Source of the DNA: Nitrosomonas sp.
GTDB taxonomy: Bacteria; Pseudomonadota; Gammaproteobacteria; Burkholderiales; Nitrosomonadaceae
DNA length: 64,000 nucleotides
Assembly (NCBI RefSeq): GCF_019635155.1
Contig: NZ_JAHBZY010000012.1
Location: 1-64,000, forward strand
Direction of reading: 5' to 3'
In this document: positions 48,988 to 60,036 of the stretch, one piece after another
Position numbering within the stretch: position 1 is the stretch's first letter
Layout: every line of letters begins with the position of its first letter
Program-made: the position numbers and the translations under genes
Notes under the pieces: model-generated
Told to the model about the DNA's origin: nothing
The model's database searches: none
The model's input: only the letters and a program-made list of their open reading frames with translations

Positions 48988-49314
48988 ATGAGTCAGCATA
49001 TTCATTATGTAACCGATGCGAATTTTGAAGTGGAAGTTTTGCAATCGACAACTCCTGTATTAGTGGATTACTGGGCGGAGTGGTGCGGTCCTTGCAAGAT
49101 GATAGCGCCGATTCTTGACGAGATTGCGAATGAATACGGTGAACGCTTGAAGGTTGCCAAGCTTAATATAGATGAGAATCAATTGACGCCACCCAAATAT
49201 GGCATTCGTGGAATTCCGACTTTGATGTTATTCAAGAACGGTAATATCGAGGCGACAAAGGTGGGAGCACTCTCTAAATCGCAGTTAACCGCGTTTATTG
49301 ATAGCCATATTTAG
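48988..49314 (+). CDS. trxA: Thioredoxin
   Basis: This 108-residue protein has the active site [15 protein letters not shown] and the cis-proline loop [11 protein letters not shown]. It reduces protein disulfides in the cytosol. A GAGG ribosome site precedes the ATG. The order trxA-rho-rpmE is a common betaproteobacterial cluster. The 226-base stretch 48762-48987 before it is AT-rich and should hold its promoter. Confidence 0.95.
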   Translation: MSQHIHYVTDANFEVEVLQSTTPVLVDYWAEWCGPCKMIAPILDEIANEYGERLKVAKLNIDENQLTPPKYGIRGIPTLMLFKNGNIEATKVGALSKSQLTAFIDSHI

Positions 49315-49457
49315 TTCATTGAACGGAACGCAACAATGAGTTTTGTGGGCTCGATGTAGGCCACGATCATAAATGATTCTCTCCCGTCTGTAATAGTTTT
49401 TCTTCCAGTACTTTTATCTTTTGATACGTAAATCCCCCTTTTTTTACGAGCTTTTTC

Positions 49458-50717
49458 ATGCGCTTATCTGATCTTAAAAACTTACATGTCACCGAATTAG
49501 TAAAAATGGCCATCGAAAACGAAATTGACGGGGCCAATCGAATGCGAAAGCAGGATTTGATTTTCGCGTTGCTGAAGAATCAAGCTAAAAAAGGCGAGAA
49601 TATCTACGGACATGGAACTTTGGAAGTGCTCCAGGATGGCTTCGGTTTTTTACGTTCCCCGGATACTTCTTATTTAGCCGGCCCTGATGATATTTATATT
49701 TCTCCAAGCCAGATCCGGCGATTTAATTTGCATACCGGAGATTCGATCGACGGTGAGATTCGTCCGCCGAAAGACGGCGAACGCTATTTCGCATTGGTCA
49801 AGGTGGATAAAGTCAATAACGAGCCGCCGGAAAATTCCAAACAGAAAATTCTTTTTGAAAATCTGACGCCGCTTTTTCCGGATGAACGGTTGTTGCTGGA
49901 ACGCGATATTAAAGCGGAAGAAAATATTACCGGCCGGATCATTGATTTGATTGCGCCCATCGGCAAAGGTCAGCGCGGTTTGCTGGTTGCCAGCCCCAAG
50001 TCCGGTAAAACCGTCATGCTGCAGCATATTGCGCATGCCATTGCGGCCAATTATCCGGATGTGATCCTGATCGTATTGCTGATCGATGAGCGGCCCGAAG
50101 AGGTGACCGATATGATTCGCTCTGTCAGGGGCGAAGTGATTTCTTCGACGTTTGATGAGGCTGCGACACGGCATGTGCAGGTCGCTGAGATGGTCATCGA
50201 GAAAGCCAAGCGCCTGGTTGAGCATAAAAAGGATGTGGTGATTTTGCTGGATTCGATTACCCGCTTGGCACGCGCCTATAACACCGTAGTGCCGGCTTCG
50301 GGCAAAGTATTAACCGGTGGTGTCGATGCCAACGCCTTGCAGCGGCCTAAGCGTTTTTTCGGTGCGGCCCGTAATGTTGAAGAAGGCGGTTCACTGACCA
50401 TCATCGCTACTGCGCTAATCGATACCGGCTCGCGCATGGACGATGTGATTTATGAAGAATTCAAAGGCACCGGCAATATGGAGATCCATCTTGACCGGCG
50501 CATGGCTGAGAAACGCATTTATCCGGCGATCAATGTCAACCGTTCCGGTACTCGCCGTGAAGAGTTATTGATTTCCCCCGAGGTATTACAAAAAATATGG
50601 GTATTGCGTAAATTACTGCATCCGATGGATGATATGGATGCAATGTCGTTCTTGCTTGATAAGATCAAGGCGACGAAGAACAATTCGGATTTCTTTGACT
50701 CCATGCGGCGGGTGTGA
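49458..50717 (+). CDS. rho: Transcription termination factor Rho
   Basis: The 419-residue protein has the N-terminal helix bundle and cold-shock-like RNA-binding domain ([20 protein letters not shown]), Walker [17 protein letters not shown], Walker [17 protein letters not shown], and the Q/R-loop region [20 protein letters not shown]. It is the hexameric RNA helicase that ends transcription. The length is that of the E. coli protein. It sits between trxA and rpmE. Confidence 0.97.
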   Translation: MRLSDLKNLHVTELVKMAIENEIDGANRMRKQDLIFALLKNQAKKGENIYGHGTLEVLQDGFGFLRSPDTSYLAGPDDIYISPSQIRRFNLHTGDSIDGEIRPPKDGERYFALVKVDKVNNEPPENSKQKILFENLTPLFPDERLLLERDIKAEENITGRIIDLIAPIGKGQRGLLVASPKSGKTVMLQHIAHAIAANYPDVILIVLLIDERPEEVTDMIRSVRGEVISSTFDEAATRHVQVAEMVIEKAKRLVEHKKDVVILLDSITRLARAYNTVVPASGKVLTGGVDANALQRPKRFFGAARNVEEGGSLTIIATALIDTGSRMDDVIYEEFKGTGNMEIHLDRRMAEKRIYPAINVNRSGTRREELLISPEVLQKIWVLRKLLHPMDDMDAMSFLLDKIKATKNNSDFFDSMRRV

Positions 50718-50814
50718 GTTTGGATTGCTATAGTTGCACCAGTCTCCGCAATAAAGGATAATGCACGATTTTTTAATCTTCCCTTTTGGGGATTAATCAT
50801 TGAGGAAGTAGTAA

Positions 50815-51024
50815 ATGAAAGCAGAAATTCATCCAGACTATCAAGAGATTACTGTTACTTGCAGTTGTGGAAATGTGTTTAAAACGCGCTCTACCATGAA
50901 CAAACCTTTAAGTATCGAGGTATGTTCACAATGTCATCCGTTTTATACTGGAAAACAGAAAATTGTGGATACAGCCGGCAGGGTTGAGAAATTCCGCCAA
51001 AAATATGGCCAGGCGCGCAAGTAA
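50815..51024 (+). CDS. rpmE: 50S ribosomal protein L31 (zinc-binding form)
   Basis: The 69-residue protein keeps the zinc-binding cysteines (C16, C18, C37, C40; TCSCGN and [13 protein letters not shown]). It is a small subunit of the 50S particle. A GAGGAAG site precedes the ATG. The zinc form suggests that a zinc-free paralogue may exist elsewhere. Confidence 0.95.
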   Translation: MKAEIHPDYQEITVTCSCGNVFKTRSTMNKPLSIEVCSQCHPFYTGKQKIVDTAGRVEKFRQKYGQARK

Positions 51025-51040
51025 TTTCTATTTTTAATCA

Positions 51041-51060
51041 CCGCTGAATTAAATCAGCGG
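51041..51060. terminator. Hairpin between convergent rpmE and the cupin gene
   Basis: A perfect 7-bp stem CCGCTGA/TCAGCGG with a 6-base loop lies 17 bases after the rpmE stop and 22 bases from the cupin stop on the other strand. It is AT-flanked on the rpmE side and could serve both directions. Confidence 0.5.
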
Positions 51061-51081
51061 AAACAGAGGTTGACTTCCCGT

Positions 51082-51390
51082 TTAATAATGGATGGCCAGC
51101 CAAATTGTTTCCTGATCGGGGTTTGTCCAAGAAACCCGGTGTTTTTTATGAGAGGGGATGTTGATGAAGTCTCCCTCTTTGAGCTGTACCGATGTTTGAT
51201 CGTCAAACGATAATACAGCTTGTCCTTTCAGAATCATAACCCACTCGTTTTGCGCCTGATCATACCAAGGCGTCTGCTGACCTTTTGAAACGATGCGCTC
51301 AATTTTGATCGAATCATTTTCGATCAATGTCTCAAAAGCTTCACCGGATAAGTCGCTCGGAATCGCTGAAAAAATGTTTTGCAGTGCCAT
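51082..51390 (-). CDS. Small cupin-domain protein
   Basis: This 102-residue single-domain cupin has the two metal-loop motifs in reduced form: WYDQAQNEWVMILKGQAVL and the second block EGDFINIPSHKKHRVSW with two histidines. Its C-terminal strand ends IWLAIHY. Such cupins may be isomerases, dioxygenases or ligand-binding proteins; the ligand cannot be read here. It is convergent with rpmE and transcribed alone. Confidence 0.8.
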   Translation of the reverse strand: MALQNIFSAIPSDLSGEAFETLIENDSIKIERIVSKGQQTPWYDQAQNEWVMILKGQAVLSFDDQTSVQLKEGDFINIPSHKKHRVSWTNPDQETIWLAIHY

Positions 51391-51484
51391 AAAATATTTA
51401 CCCGAATTGCTGAATTAAAAGGCATCGGCGTATTGTATCCCGGTTTTTTCCGGAAAGATGAACAACTCATATTGAAAAAAACAA

Positions 51485-52300
51485 ATGATACAGCGAATTG
51501 CATTGGTGACCGGCGCCTCGAGCGGAATCGGTAAAGCGACTGCGGAATTGTTAGCGCAGCATGGCTATTACGTGTTTGCGATGGCGCGCCGGGAAGAGCA
51601 GCTGGAACAGATTCGGTCCGACCGTATCGAACCGCTCCCGTTGGATGTTACCGATATCGCGGCGGTCAATGCGGCAGTGGCGCATGCAATCGCAACCAGA
51701 GGCCGTATCGATGTGCTGGTGAATAATGCCGGTTACGGTCAACTGGGTGCGCTCGAATGTGTTTCGATGGAGGCCGCACATCGCCAATTCGAAGTGAATG
51801 TATTCGGCTACGCCTATTTCATCCAGGCTGTCCTGCCACACATGCGCAAACAGCGCTCGGGGTGCATCGTCAATATCTCCTCGATCCTTGGAAAAGTATC
51901 ATTGCCCGGTTTCGGTTGGTATGCTGCATCGAAACATGCAGTTGAAGCATTATCGGAATCGCTGCGCGGCGAAGTCAAAGCACTAGGAATCGATGTCGTT
52001 GTTATCGCTCCCGGCCTGATTAAAACGGAATTTGCCGAGAAGGAATTTGCGCTGCTCGAGACCGTTAAGCACCCGCCAGTGTACCGCAAAATCGTCGATG
52101 GCCTGCATCTGCTTTTGGCCGGAGAACCGCAGGCCCCCAGCCCGGAGATCATCGCTAAGGCGATTCTGAAAGCAGTGACCCGATCAATCCCGCCTGTTCG
52201 GCATGCATTACCTTGGGACTCAAAAACCGCCGTGATTTTCCGCTGGTTGCTGGGCGGACGGCTATTCGCCTGGGCGGTACGGAAACAGATGAAGATTTAG
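51485..52300 (+). CDS. Short-chain dehydrogenase/reductase
   Basis: The 271-residue protein is a classical SDR: TGASSGIGKATAELL for the cofactor loop, NNAGYGQLGA, the serine in VNISSILGK and the catalytic YAASKHAVEALSESL. It should use NAD(P)H to reduce a carbonyl or oxidise an alcohol; the substrate is unknown. There is no partner gene. The region right after its stop is the left end of an insertion element at 52355. Confidence 0.9.
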   Translation: MIQRIALVTGASSGIGKATAELLAQHGYYVFAMARREEQLEQIRSDRIEPLPLDVTDIAAVNAAVAHAIATRGRIDVLVNNAGYGQLGALECVSMEAAHRQFEVNVFGYAYFIQAVLPHMRKQRSGCIVNISSILGKVSLPGFGWYAASKHAVEALSESLRGEVKALGIDVVVIAPGLIKTEFAEKEFALLETVKHPPVYRKIVDGLHLLLAGEPQAPSPEIIAKAILKAVTRSIPPVRHALPWDSKTAVIFRWLLGGRLFAWAVRKQMKI

Positions 52301-52354
52301 AGTTTTTCCAATGGACAATCGAAGAACTGAATGAGAAAGATTGCAATATTCCAT

Positions 52355-53594
52355 GAGACCTTTGCAAAACTATCCACTTCTGCTGCAGATTCTTAAAAAT
52401 CCGGCTCAATGTTGAAATTCTGGGGAATTTCGGTGAATTTTTTTGCAAAAACCAAGAGATAAAGACATTATTACGCCATTTCTTTATTAGAAGACACAAC
52501 TAGCTTGTGGTTGTCGTGGTAGAAACCTCTCAACATACAATCTTGGTAACCTTTTCAGGTTATACGCCATAGCCTGCAGGATATGCCAGGCATGTACTTT
52601 GGCTCGACCGTAGTAACGTAGGATCTTGCTACCAAACCAGCGTGCCTGATTGCCAAAGGTACGTTCCACGACATACCGGGCTTGGGTAATCAAACGATTA
52701 CGCTGTATTTGCTGCGCAGTCAGCGGTTTGTTCTTCAAGGACTTATCCTGAGCCATTTTTGATGCCGCGCGATCTCAAGGCTTCACGATGTTTCTGACTA
52801 CAACAGGCTTTATCGAGCAGCGTTAGCAGCAACTTGCGTCATGGCAATTAGCGGCTGTTGTTTCAACGGCCATCACCAAACCATTGTGATCAACCAGCGT
52901 ATGCTGTTTATAACCAAAAACCGACTGGCTGCCTTTCTTAACCCAACGTGCCTCAATATCGACACCAGGTTGAGTCACTGTAATGACCCGCGTGGATGTT
53001 TGTGCGTCTTGTTTCGTCATTCGCTCTTCGCGATCACTAACTACTTCATAGGCAGACCGGGTCTTGGGCTTACGTGGGCTATGCGTGATGCTGGCGTCAA
53101 CGTGACATCCAGTGGCTACAGTAACATTGAGCAGCTGAATTTGGTGATTGATTCGCTCCAATAAGCCATTCCACGTATGCGTTGCCGTCAAATGGGTTCT
53201 GAAACGTGACAGCACAGAATGATCCGGTACTTCATCTTCCAGTGACAATCCTAGAAATCGCATCACGTACAAATTAGAATTAGCCATGTCTTCAACCGCT
53301 TCATCACTTAAACCACCATTCCAGATTCCTTCCAACAGCATTTTGAAAAGCAGCAACCCAGGATAGGCAGGACACCCTGTTACGTTCGATGTCGATGCAT
53401 AATGAACTGACATCGCCTTCTCTATCGAATCCCAGTCTATCAATTCATCGATTTGCTTCAAGAAATTCCCTTTCCGGGTTCGGCGGGTTACATCATGTTC
53501 AGAGAAACTCATTAGATTGGTTCAACACCATGATTCAAAAACAAATTATATCATCTCGTTCAGCTAAGTCTGCTTTTGGTCGTGCAAAGGTCTC
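52355..53594 (-). mobile_element. IS5-family insertion element with matching terminal inverted repeats
   Basis: Both ends begin GAGACCTTTGCA when read inwards (52355 on the plus strand, 53594 on the minus strand), and the inside carries an IS5-type transposase. I see no target duplication: flanks read CCAT on the left and GGTT on the right. The element interrupts the transposase of the next element, so it inserted later or the region underwent a later deletion. Confidence 0.8.
52487..53512 (-). pseudogene. IS5-family DDE transposase, frameshifted with an internal deletion
   Basis: The N-terminal part (from 53512) reads FLKQIDELIDWDSIEKAMSV, then VPDHSVLSRFRTHL and HVDASITHSPRKPKT with the first DDE aspartate. 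It stops at 52823. The C-terminal part resumes in another frame as LLDKACCSQKHREALRSRGI and later as RYVVERTFGNQARWFG with the catalytic glutamate, ending 52487. A loss of sequence between the two, plus at least two frame changes, makes it inactive. Confidence 0.85.
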
Positions 53595-54508
53595 GGTTTG
53601 TCATGCATGTTTTGATCACGGCTGACCACATCGACGATTAAATTGCTTTTCGCGGTACTGGTAATTGATGCCTTACTGCCGTATTTGTATTGTTTGCGGT
53701 CTTTCCCTTTGGCAATACAGTATACTTGCGCCTCGTGCAATAAATAGATCTTGTTGGCATCTTTAGGCGATTGCTTTAGCATGCGCTCATGCAGCAGAAA
53801 ATTCTGTTGGAAGCATTCGAACAAGCAGTGTTGTGGCAATTCCCGTATTAAGATACCCGCAATAGTTCTCAGTCGCTTGAGTGCACGTTTGGCCTTTGCT
53901 CTTTTGGTAACGTGACGAAAATGCCGGATGCCCAAGCGCAACGATTTGACTTCTTTGATGAACGTGTGTCGCTGCTGAATGTCATGCACTTCCGCCAGCT
54001 TGTTAAGCCGATTGATGATTTTGATCGCCAATTTGCTGTCAGTCGGATAGGTGATGTTTTTCTCTTGCACTGTCGTATCAATGTGTACCGTATCTTCCAG
54101 TGCAGCTTTTCCGTGTAAATCAACACTCACTCGGAAAATCCGATCAACACCTTCAGCGCCAATACGATCGTGAAAATGTACTAATTCTGTACTATGGCAT
54201 GGCAATTGGTGCTGAAACCCTTTCATGCCGCAAAAAGCTTGATAGTAGTAAGGATTTTTCCATTGCAACACTATCGCTTCATCGCTCAGATTCTCCATTT
54301 GTTTGAGAATTAACAATTCAACCATCAACCGGATCGGTTTGCTGGGAGCGCCAATCCCCTTCGTATAATGAACCGAAAATGCGTCATCAAACTCATGCCA
54401 CGGCATTTCCGCCGCAAGACGCAATAATGGATCAGTAGCGTCGAGCTGCAATAAAAGATCCGTTTCAAACAAACTCGGTTGATGGAAAGTTTTACTTGGC
54501 GTGAGCAT
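53595..54508 (-). pseudogene. Truncated IS5-type transposase interrupted by the neighbouring element
   Basis: From the ATG at 54508 the protein reads MLTPSKTFHQPSLFETDLLL and continues with transposase motifs (PCHSTELVHFHDRIGAEGV, DTTVQEKNITYPTDSKLAIK) until VVSRDQNMHDKP, where the other element begins at 53594. The last 100 or so residues expected of this family, with the later catalytic positions, are missing and do not reappear beyond the element at 52355. It is a dead remnant. Confidence 0.8.
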
Positions 54509-55309
54509 CTGTAATCACCATTTCGGCCAGGAGATTAACTGTAATTTCACTACCCCCTGGTCGATGCGATCAGCTTGTATAACAGTATATTTATTAACTA
54601 TCAATTAGTTGTGTTGTTTTTCAAGGGCGACTATTTAAACAGAATGGATTCAGACAGTCGGGTTGCTGCTATTTCATACTGCAATGCTTGTCGTTTGAGC
54701 TGCAGTAAATTCTTGTTTGTCTAAGCTACTCGGTGATTTTTCCGACTTGGATGAAGAATCAACTGATGCATGTTGCCCCGGCAACGACGTCTCTGCGCTG
54801 CTGTCGAAGTCGCATTCGATTTCGTTATCAATCATTGTTTTGGATACGGATATCTTTGATATTATCGCCAAAGACGGCTTTAGCAATGTAATTTTAATAA
54901 ATCATATTATGTGATCTCGAATAATTCTCATATACCTTTAAAGTCATCAATACCTGCTATCTTAAAAACTTGTTCACGAGCAACTTCAATCAATTTGCTA
55001 TTTGCATTCAAAGGGTTTTTTCATTGACTTTACCCCTTCTAGCTGCCAATATGTTCTGAAATACGTGACTGCAATAATGATTGCCGCGATCCTAATGGAA
55101 TAATGGAAAATAAGTTTCAATTCTGGTCACTGTTTGGGTGGAGTCATCTTGAGCACATCCGTCACCAGGTGTGGTGTGGCTTTAGTTAAGAAATATGTTA
55201 TTACGGGATAAGGTTAGTAGCGGGTATTGGGTTGCTCATGCGCTTTTCTTCGCATTAAATTACCCAAAATCTAGTATTCACGTATTGAATTGGCTATCGG
55301 ACGGATGAA
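54509..55309. other. 800-base AT-rich intergenic region with no supported gene
   Basis: The stretch holds several short frames on both strands (about 65-70 codons near 54674-54914) with no start-site support and no recognisable motif. Parts are probably the outer end of the older insertion element, for example around 54600. I see no RNA gene. Confidence 0.5.
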
Positions 55310-56848
55310 TTACAACGTTTGCCGTTGGATGAAATCTTTCAGGCGGAATCCGAGCAGCCAGAGTGCGGCGAAATAGCTGATTGCGCCGGCTAAGACTACG
55401 CCGCTGAGTTGCGTGGCGCGGGACAGTGCTGAGCCGTTTAACCACGAGGCATCGCTTCCTGCTGTAAACCATAGAACAACGCCCATTGCCGCTAATGCCA
55501 GTAGTATTTTGGAAAAGAAAATCAGCCAACCGGGTTGCGGCTGGTAAATTGCTTGCTTGCGCAGTTGGTAAAACAATAATCCGGCATTCAAGCAAGCGCC
55601 GAGCCCGATCGCCAACGCCAACCCTGCGTGCTGGAGCGGAAAAATGAAGGCGAGGTTCATCAGTTGTGTGGCAATCAACGTGATGATGGCGATTTTAACC
55701 GGTGTTTTGATGTTCTGACGGGCGTAGAATCCCGGCGCGAGTACTTTCACCAAAATGATACCGAGCAAGCCGACGCTATATGCAACCAACGCTTCGCGTG
55801 TCATCCAGACGTCGTGTTCCGTGAATGCGCCGTGATGAAACAGCGTGGTGATCAGAGGCACTGATAATAGGGCGAGTGCGAGTGCGGCCGGAAGCGTCAG
55901 CAGTATGGTCATGCGCAGGCCCCAGTCGAGCAGGCGGGAATATTCCTCGGTGCTATTGGTGCTGTAGTGTTTTGCCAGCGACGGCAACAAAATGGTGCCA
56001 AGCGCGACGCCGAGCAGACCGGCGGGGAATTCCATCAACCGGTCGGCATAGTACATCCAGGATACGCTGCCGGTAACCAGCAACGAAGCGAATATCGTGT
56101 TGATCAGCAAACTGAGCTGGCTGACCGAGACGCCAAAAATCGCCGGTCCCATCAATTTGATTACGCGCCAGGCGCCGGTGTCCGGGTTGCGAAAATGGAG
56201 CCGCGGCATTAATTTGAGTTTCAACAGAAATGGAATTTGAAACACCAGTTGCAAAATGCCGCCGATAAAAACCGCCCAGGCTAGTGCCAGAACCGGTGGA
56301 TCTATTAAGGGGGTTAGCCATAATGCGCAACCGATAAACGATAAGTTCAAAAACGCCGGTGTGATGGCCGGCACGTTGAATTTTCCATATGTGTTAAGGA
56401 TGCCGCCGGCTAACGCTACCAACGAAATAAACAAAATATAAGGGAACGTGATTTGCAGCAGTTGCACAGTTAAATCGAATTTTTCCGGTTCTGTGGTGAA
56501 TCCCGGGGCGCTGGCGTAAATGATGAACGGCGCCGCGATAATGCCGAGGGCAGTTACGAAGAACAGCACGACACCAAGCAGCGTCGCGATGTGATCGATC
56601 AAATTGCGAGTTTCTTCATGTGTGCGAGTATTCTTATATTCAGCAAGGATCGGAACAAAAGCCTGTGAAAATGCACCTTCGGCGAATAGCCGCCGCAACA
56701 GATTGGGGATGCGAAATGCGACAAAAAAAGCATCGGTTGCCATTCCTGCACCAAAAATTCGCGCGATCATGATGTCACGCAAGAAACCGAGAATGCGCGA
56801 CACAAAAGTCATGCTGCTGACTGCAGCGAGGGCTTTAAGTAGATTCAA
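55310..56848 (-). CDS. murJ: Lipid II flippase MurJ
   Basis: The 512-residue membrane protein has about 14 helices and MurJ/MviN features: [54 protein letters not shown]. It moves lipid II across the inner membrane for peptidoglycan synthesis and is normally essential. It lies alone, with the gene end facing the insertion-element region. Confidence 0.93.
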   Translation of the reverse strand: MNLLKALAAVSSMTFVSRILGFLRDIMIARIFGAGMATDAFFVAFRIPNLLRRLFAEGAFSQAFVPILAEYKNTRTHEETRNLIDHIATLLGVVLFFVTALGIIAAPFIIYASAPGFTTEPEKFDLTVQLLQITFPYILFISLVALAGGILNTYGKFNVPAITPAFLNLSFIGCALWLTPLIDPPVLALAWAVFIGGILQLVFQIPFLLKLKLMPRLHFRNPDTGAWRVIKLMGPAIFGVSVSQLSLLINTIFASLLVTGSVSWMYYADRLMEFPAGLLGVALGTILLPSLAKHYSTNSTEEYSRLLDWGLRMTILLTLPAALALALLSVPLITTLFHHGAFTEHDVWMTREALVAYSVGLLGIILVKVLAPGFYARQNIKTPVKIAIITLIATQLMNLAFIFPLQHAGLALAIGLGACLNAGLLFYQLRKQAIYQPQPGWLIFFSKILLALAAMGVVLWFTAGSDASWLNGSALSRATQLSGVVLAGAISYFAALWLLGFRLKDFIQRQTL

Positions 56849-56971
56849 TGGTTTGAGATATTAATGCGATGAATGGCAGCGGTGTGAGATGGTGCAGACT
56901 GGATTTTTCAATCCAGTCTGATGCGTTTGGTTTAATTTTGCCACGATATTATGCGTGAGCAGCATCACAGC

Positions 56972-57694
56972 CTAAAAAAGACAGCTGACTTTCTTAAGCA
57001 GGCCTTCTTCCTCCCAATTCCATTGCAGACAGTATTCCGCTCCTCTTCTTGGATTATCGATTTCGGCATCGATTTTTGTGTTTCCGGAGATGACCGGAGG
57101 CAGTAGTGCTTCTTCTTTGCCATTGTGGATGCAAAAAAAGCGGGCGGTCGATAGTGCGCGTCCTGCAGGCAGCACGACGGATAGATGGAGTCGGCGTGTG
57201 TCATCATCGATGACATGGGTGAGAATGCCTTCATTTTGGGTGAAGGCACCTTCATATTCGTATGTAAGCGTTAAGTCGGTGCCATCAGTGGCTTTTAGCT
57301 CAGGAGGAAACTGTACGCAAATCTGATAATTTTCGCCTTCTTTTCTTTGTTCAGCAGGTTCGTTGTTATTGATGCGGAAATTGCTGATACCGCCGATTGC
57401 ACGGATATTTTTGAACCAGTATTTTGAATTATCGCTATGACATGCGGTAGTCATTTGTGTTTGTGTTACCGTCGCTTTTTTTCCGCAGGTGTCATGCACG
57501 GTCAATAGTTTTCTTAAATCCGGGATGGAAAATTCAAACCTGTTTTGTCTGATTTGATCGGCAATCAGCAGTGCGGCGCAGATAGCAAAGATCGCTCCGA
57601 TCACTATGAAATCGGTCAGTAACGCGACTAACACGCCAAAGACGAGCATGACGACATTGAGGTAAAAAATAATCTGGTTAGGTTTGTCAAACAT
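56972..57694 (-). CDS. Membrane protein of unknown function with an Ig-like outer domain
   Basis: The 240-residue protein starts with two closely spaced transmembrane helices (IIFYLNVVMLVFGVLVALLT and VIGAIFAICAALLIADQIRQ). A short linker and about 180 residues of beta-rich sequence (TDLTLTYEYEGAFTQNEG, LHLSVVLPAGRALSTARFFC) with several cysteines follow. I do not recognise a family. It is divergent from the hvfA operon with a 278-base gap. It could be an envelope sensor, but that is a guess. Confidence 0.65.
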   Translation of the reverse strand: MFDKPNQIIFYLNVVMLVFGVLVALLTDFIVIGAIFAICAALLIADQIRQNRFEFSIPDLRKLLTVHDTCGKKATVTQTQMTTACHSDNSKYWFKNIRAIGGISNFRINNNEPAEQRKEGENYQICVQFPPELKATDGTDLTLTYEYEGAFTQNEGILTHVIDDDTRRLHLSVVLPAGRALSTARFFCIHNGKEEALLPPVISGNTKIDAEIDNPRRGAEYCLQWNWEEEGLLKKVSCLF

Positions 57695-57972
57695 TCGGAA
57701 CTCCTTAGTTAACAGGCATATTTTTATAATATTTTCGAAGCACTGAGTTTATCAGAGAGGCGCAGTCAAAAAAAGGAAGATAGTTTAGAAAGCTGTCAAT
57801 CAGCAGGGAAAAATTGCTCGGAGCTTAAAAGACTGTGGCTTCGCTGTCGCAGATTGATACAATACTGTGTTAGCGCAGGAATGGTACAGTTACAGAAGAA
57901 ATAACACAGTTCGTTTTGATCCGGCGTTATCATATCAGTTTGATGTTTTATTAATTTTATGGAGATCTTAAG

Positions 57973-58311
57973 ATGTCGAAAAAATTAGTTAAGCCTGTTT
58001 CACTTGCTGTGAGTGCCGCGCTGGTTACCACTCTCGGTGCCGGCGATTTGTTAGCAGATAGCGGCGACAATCCGTTTGCGATGAATGAATTATCCGGCGG
58101 CTATATGCAATTGGCCGATGCCAGCAGCGCCAATAAACCAGCGCAAGAAGGCGGTAAAGAGTCCAAACAAAATATGGAAGGTAAATGCGGTGAAGGCAAG
58201 TGTGGCGGTAAAACTGAGATGAAGCAGAATATGGAAGGCAAATGCGGCGGTAAGAAGGCCGAAAAAGAAGGTAAATGCGGCGAAGGCAAATGCGGTTCCT
58301 CTAAAAAATAA
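57973..58311 (+). CDS. hvfA: HvfA-like RiPP precursor with EGKC repeats
   Basis: This 112-residue protein has a signal peptide (VSLAVSAALVTTLGAGDLLA) and a low-complexity end with five EGKCG motifs spaced by Lys/Gly/Gln/Met residues. The EGKC cysteines of such precursors are oxidised by an MNIO enzyme to oxazolone-thioamide or related groups that bind copper or other metals. The following two genes are exactly that modifying pair. A GGAGA site precedes the ATG. It is predicted to be exported and to buffer or bind metal in the envelope. Confidence 0.88.
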   Translation: MSKKLVKPVSLAVSAALVTTLGAGDLLADSGDNPFAMNELSGGYMQLADASSANKPAQEGGKESKQNMEGKCGEGKCGGKTEMKQNMEGKCGGKKAEKEGKCGEGKCGSSKK

Positions 58312-58323
58312 GTGATGTAAACC

Positions 58324-59181
58324 ATGAGCAGTCAATCATTCCCTGTTCATGGCGCGGGTCTGGGCCTGCGGCGCCCGATGTTGAGTTCGCTGACGGGTCA
58401 GGCCACGCAATGCGTCGATTTCTGGGAAGTTGCACCCGAAAATTGGATTGGCGTGGGTGGCCGGTACGGTCACAGATTTCGAGAGCTGACTGAACAATTT
58501 CCCTTTATCTGCCACGGACTATCCTTATCGATTGGCGGTCCATCACCGCTCGATGAGGCGTTTTTGCACAAGCTTAAGCGTTTCCTGAAAGATCATCATA
58601 TCCGCTATTACAGTGAACATTTGAGTTATTGCAGCGATGACGGTCATTTGTACGATTTACTGCCAATCCCGTTTACCGAAGAAGCTGTGCACTATGTAGC
58701 GGACCGTATTCGCAGAGTTCAGGAAATTCTCGAACAACGAATCGCAGTTGAAAATGTTTCCTACTATGCCGCACCCGGGAAACAGCTGGAAGAAATTGAT
58801 TTTATTAACGCTGTATTACTGGAAGCTGATTGTGATTTGCTTCTGGACGTCAATAATATTTACGTCAATAGTATCAACCATCGCTACGATGCCGGGATAT
58901 TTTTGCAGCATTTACCGGCTGAACGCATCCGGTATATTCATGTGGCCGGGCATTATCAGGAAGCGGTCGATTTGATTGTCGATACGCACGGCACCGATGT
59001 TATCGATCCGGTGTGGCAATTGCTTGATAAAACCTATCAACAATTTGGTGTTATTCCGACATTGCTTGAGCGGGATTTCAATTTTCCCCCGTTTGCTGAA
59101 TTGCTACATGAAGTGAAAACAATCCATTCGCTTCAAACCAAATGGCGAGATGAAACAGGTGGTTACCTACAACACGCCTGA
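58324..59181 (+). CDS. hvfB: MNIO (DUF692) multinuclear iron oxidase
   Basis: The 285-residue TIM-barrel protein keeps the metal ligands of the DUF692 family: [13 protein letters not shown] (His), [19 protein letters not shown] (Glu), [12 protein letters not shown] (Asp), [11 protein letters not shown] (His) and [10 protein letters not shown] (Glu). It uses a multi-iron centre and O2 to modify cysteines in the precursor from the preceding gene. It lies 12 bases after hvfA, and its end overlaps the next gene by 32 bases. Confidence 0.9.
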   Translation: MSSQSFPVHGAGLGLRRPMLSSLTGQATQCVDFWEVAPENWIGVGGRYGHRFRELTEQFPFICHGLSLSIGGPSPLDEAFLHKLKRFLKDHHIRYYSEHLSYCSDDGHLYDLLPIPFTEEAVHYVADRIRRVQEILEQRIAVENVSYYAAPGKQLEEIDFINAVLLEADCDLLLDVNNIYVNSINHRYDAGIFLQHLPAERIRYIHVAGHYQEAVDLIVDTHGTDVIDPVWQLLDKTYQQFGVIPTLLERDFNFPPFAELLHEVKTIHSLQTKWRDETGGYLQHA

Positions 59182-59935
59182 TCGCCCGGGTTTTGTACGG
59201 CAACAATATGAGTTTGCGGCGCATATCCGTAATCCTGAAAAGAACCCCCATCCGTCAACAATCGAAAAACGGCGCATGAATATCTATTGCGAGCTGTTTT
59301 ATAACAATGTGGAGGATTTAATTGCCAATACTTTTCCAGTATTGCGGAAAATTATGCCGGATAGTCATTGGCATGCGTTAATCCGGGATTATTTTGCCGA
59401 TCATTTGTCGCATACTCCGTTGTTTCCCGAGATACCCAGAGAGTTTCTAAGATACATCGAGTCTGAACGAAAATCGTGTGCCTATGATCCACCTTTTCTG
59501 TTTGAATTGGCTCATTATGAATGGGTGGAACTGGCGCTCTCGATTTTTGATGAGAGCCAGACAGAGATGGCAGTTGATACTGAAGGTGATTTGTTTGATG
59601 GAATTCCGGCCATTTCACCGTTAGCGTGGTTGCTCAGTTACTCGTTTCCCGTTCATAAAATCAGTGAGAGTTTCCAGCCCGAAGTGCCCGGAGGCCTGGA
59701 AACGAATCTGATCGTTTACCGGGATAAGCATTTCAACGTGCAGTTTATTGAAGTCAACAAGATAACAGCGCGATTAGTGCATCTGGTGGGTGAAAATAGT
59801 TTGAAATCCGGATTTGCCTTGTTGCGACAAATAGCCGCGGAAATGGGGCATCCGCAGCCCGATGCCGTTATGCACGGCGGAGTTCAAATTTTGAACGATC
59901 TGAGAAAACGCGGAGTGGTTTATCGATTGTCTTAG
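59150..59935 (+). CDS. hvfC: DUF2063 partner protein of the MNIO enzyme
   Basis: The 261-residue protein has the DUF2063 N-terminus ([68 protein letters not shown]) and a C-terminal winged/helical part that recognises the precursor. In the studied systems this protein binds the leader and presents the core peptide to the oxidase. Its start lies inside the end of hvfB, so production is coupled. Confidence 0.9.
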   Translation: MKQVVTYNTPDRPGFVRQQYEFAAHIRNPEKNPHPSTIEKRRMNIYCELFYNNVEDLIANTFPVLRKIMPDSHWHALIRDYFADHLSHTPLFPEIPREFLRYIESERKSCAYDPPFLFELAHYEWVELALSIFDESQTEMAVDTEGDLFDGIPAISPLAWLLSYSFPVHKISESFQPEVPGGLETNLIVYRDKHFNVQFIEVNKITARLVHLVGENSLKSGFALLRQIAAEMGHPQPDAVMHGGVQILNDLRKRGVVYRLS

Positions 59936-60036
59936 AACTCTCTGATTATGATCGTAAAAACTACAGATTCATTATGCGTTGCCGTTAAGAGGCGTAATGA
60001 AAATGATGAGAACGTAGGCTATACGGCATATCCACA

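Noticed and set aside
54674-54914. Small open frames on both strands (65-70 codons)
   Set aside because: They overlap each other on opposite strands, lack ribosome sites and show no known motif; the region looks like decayed insertion-element sequence.
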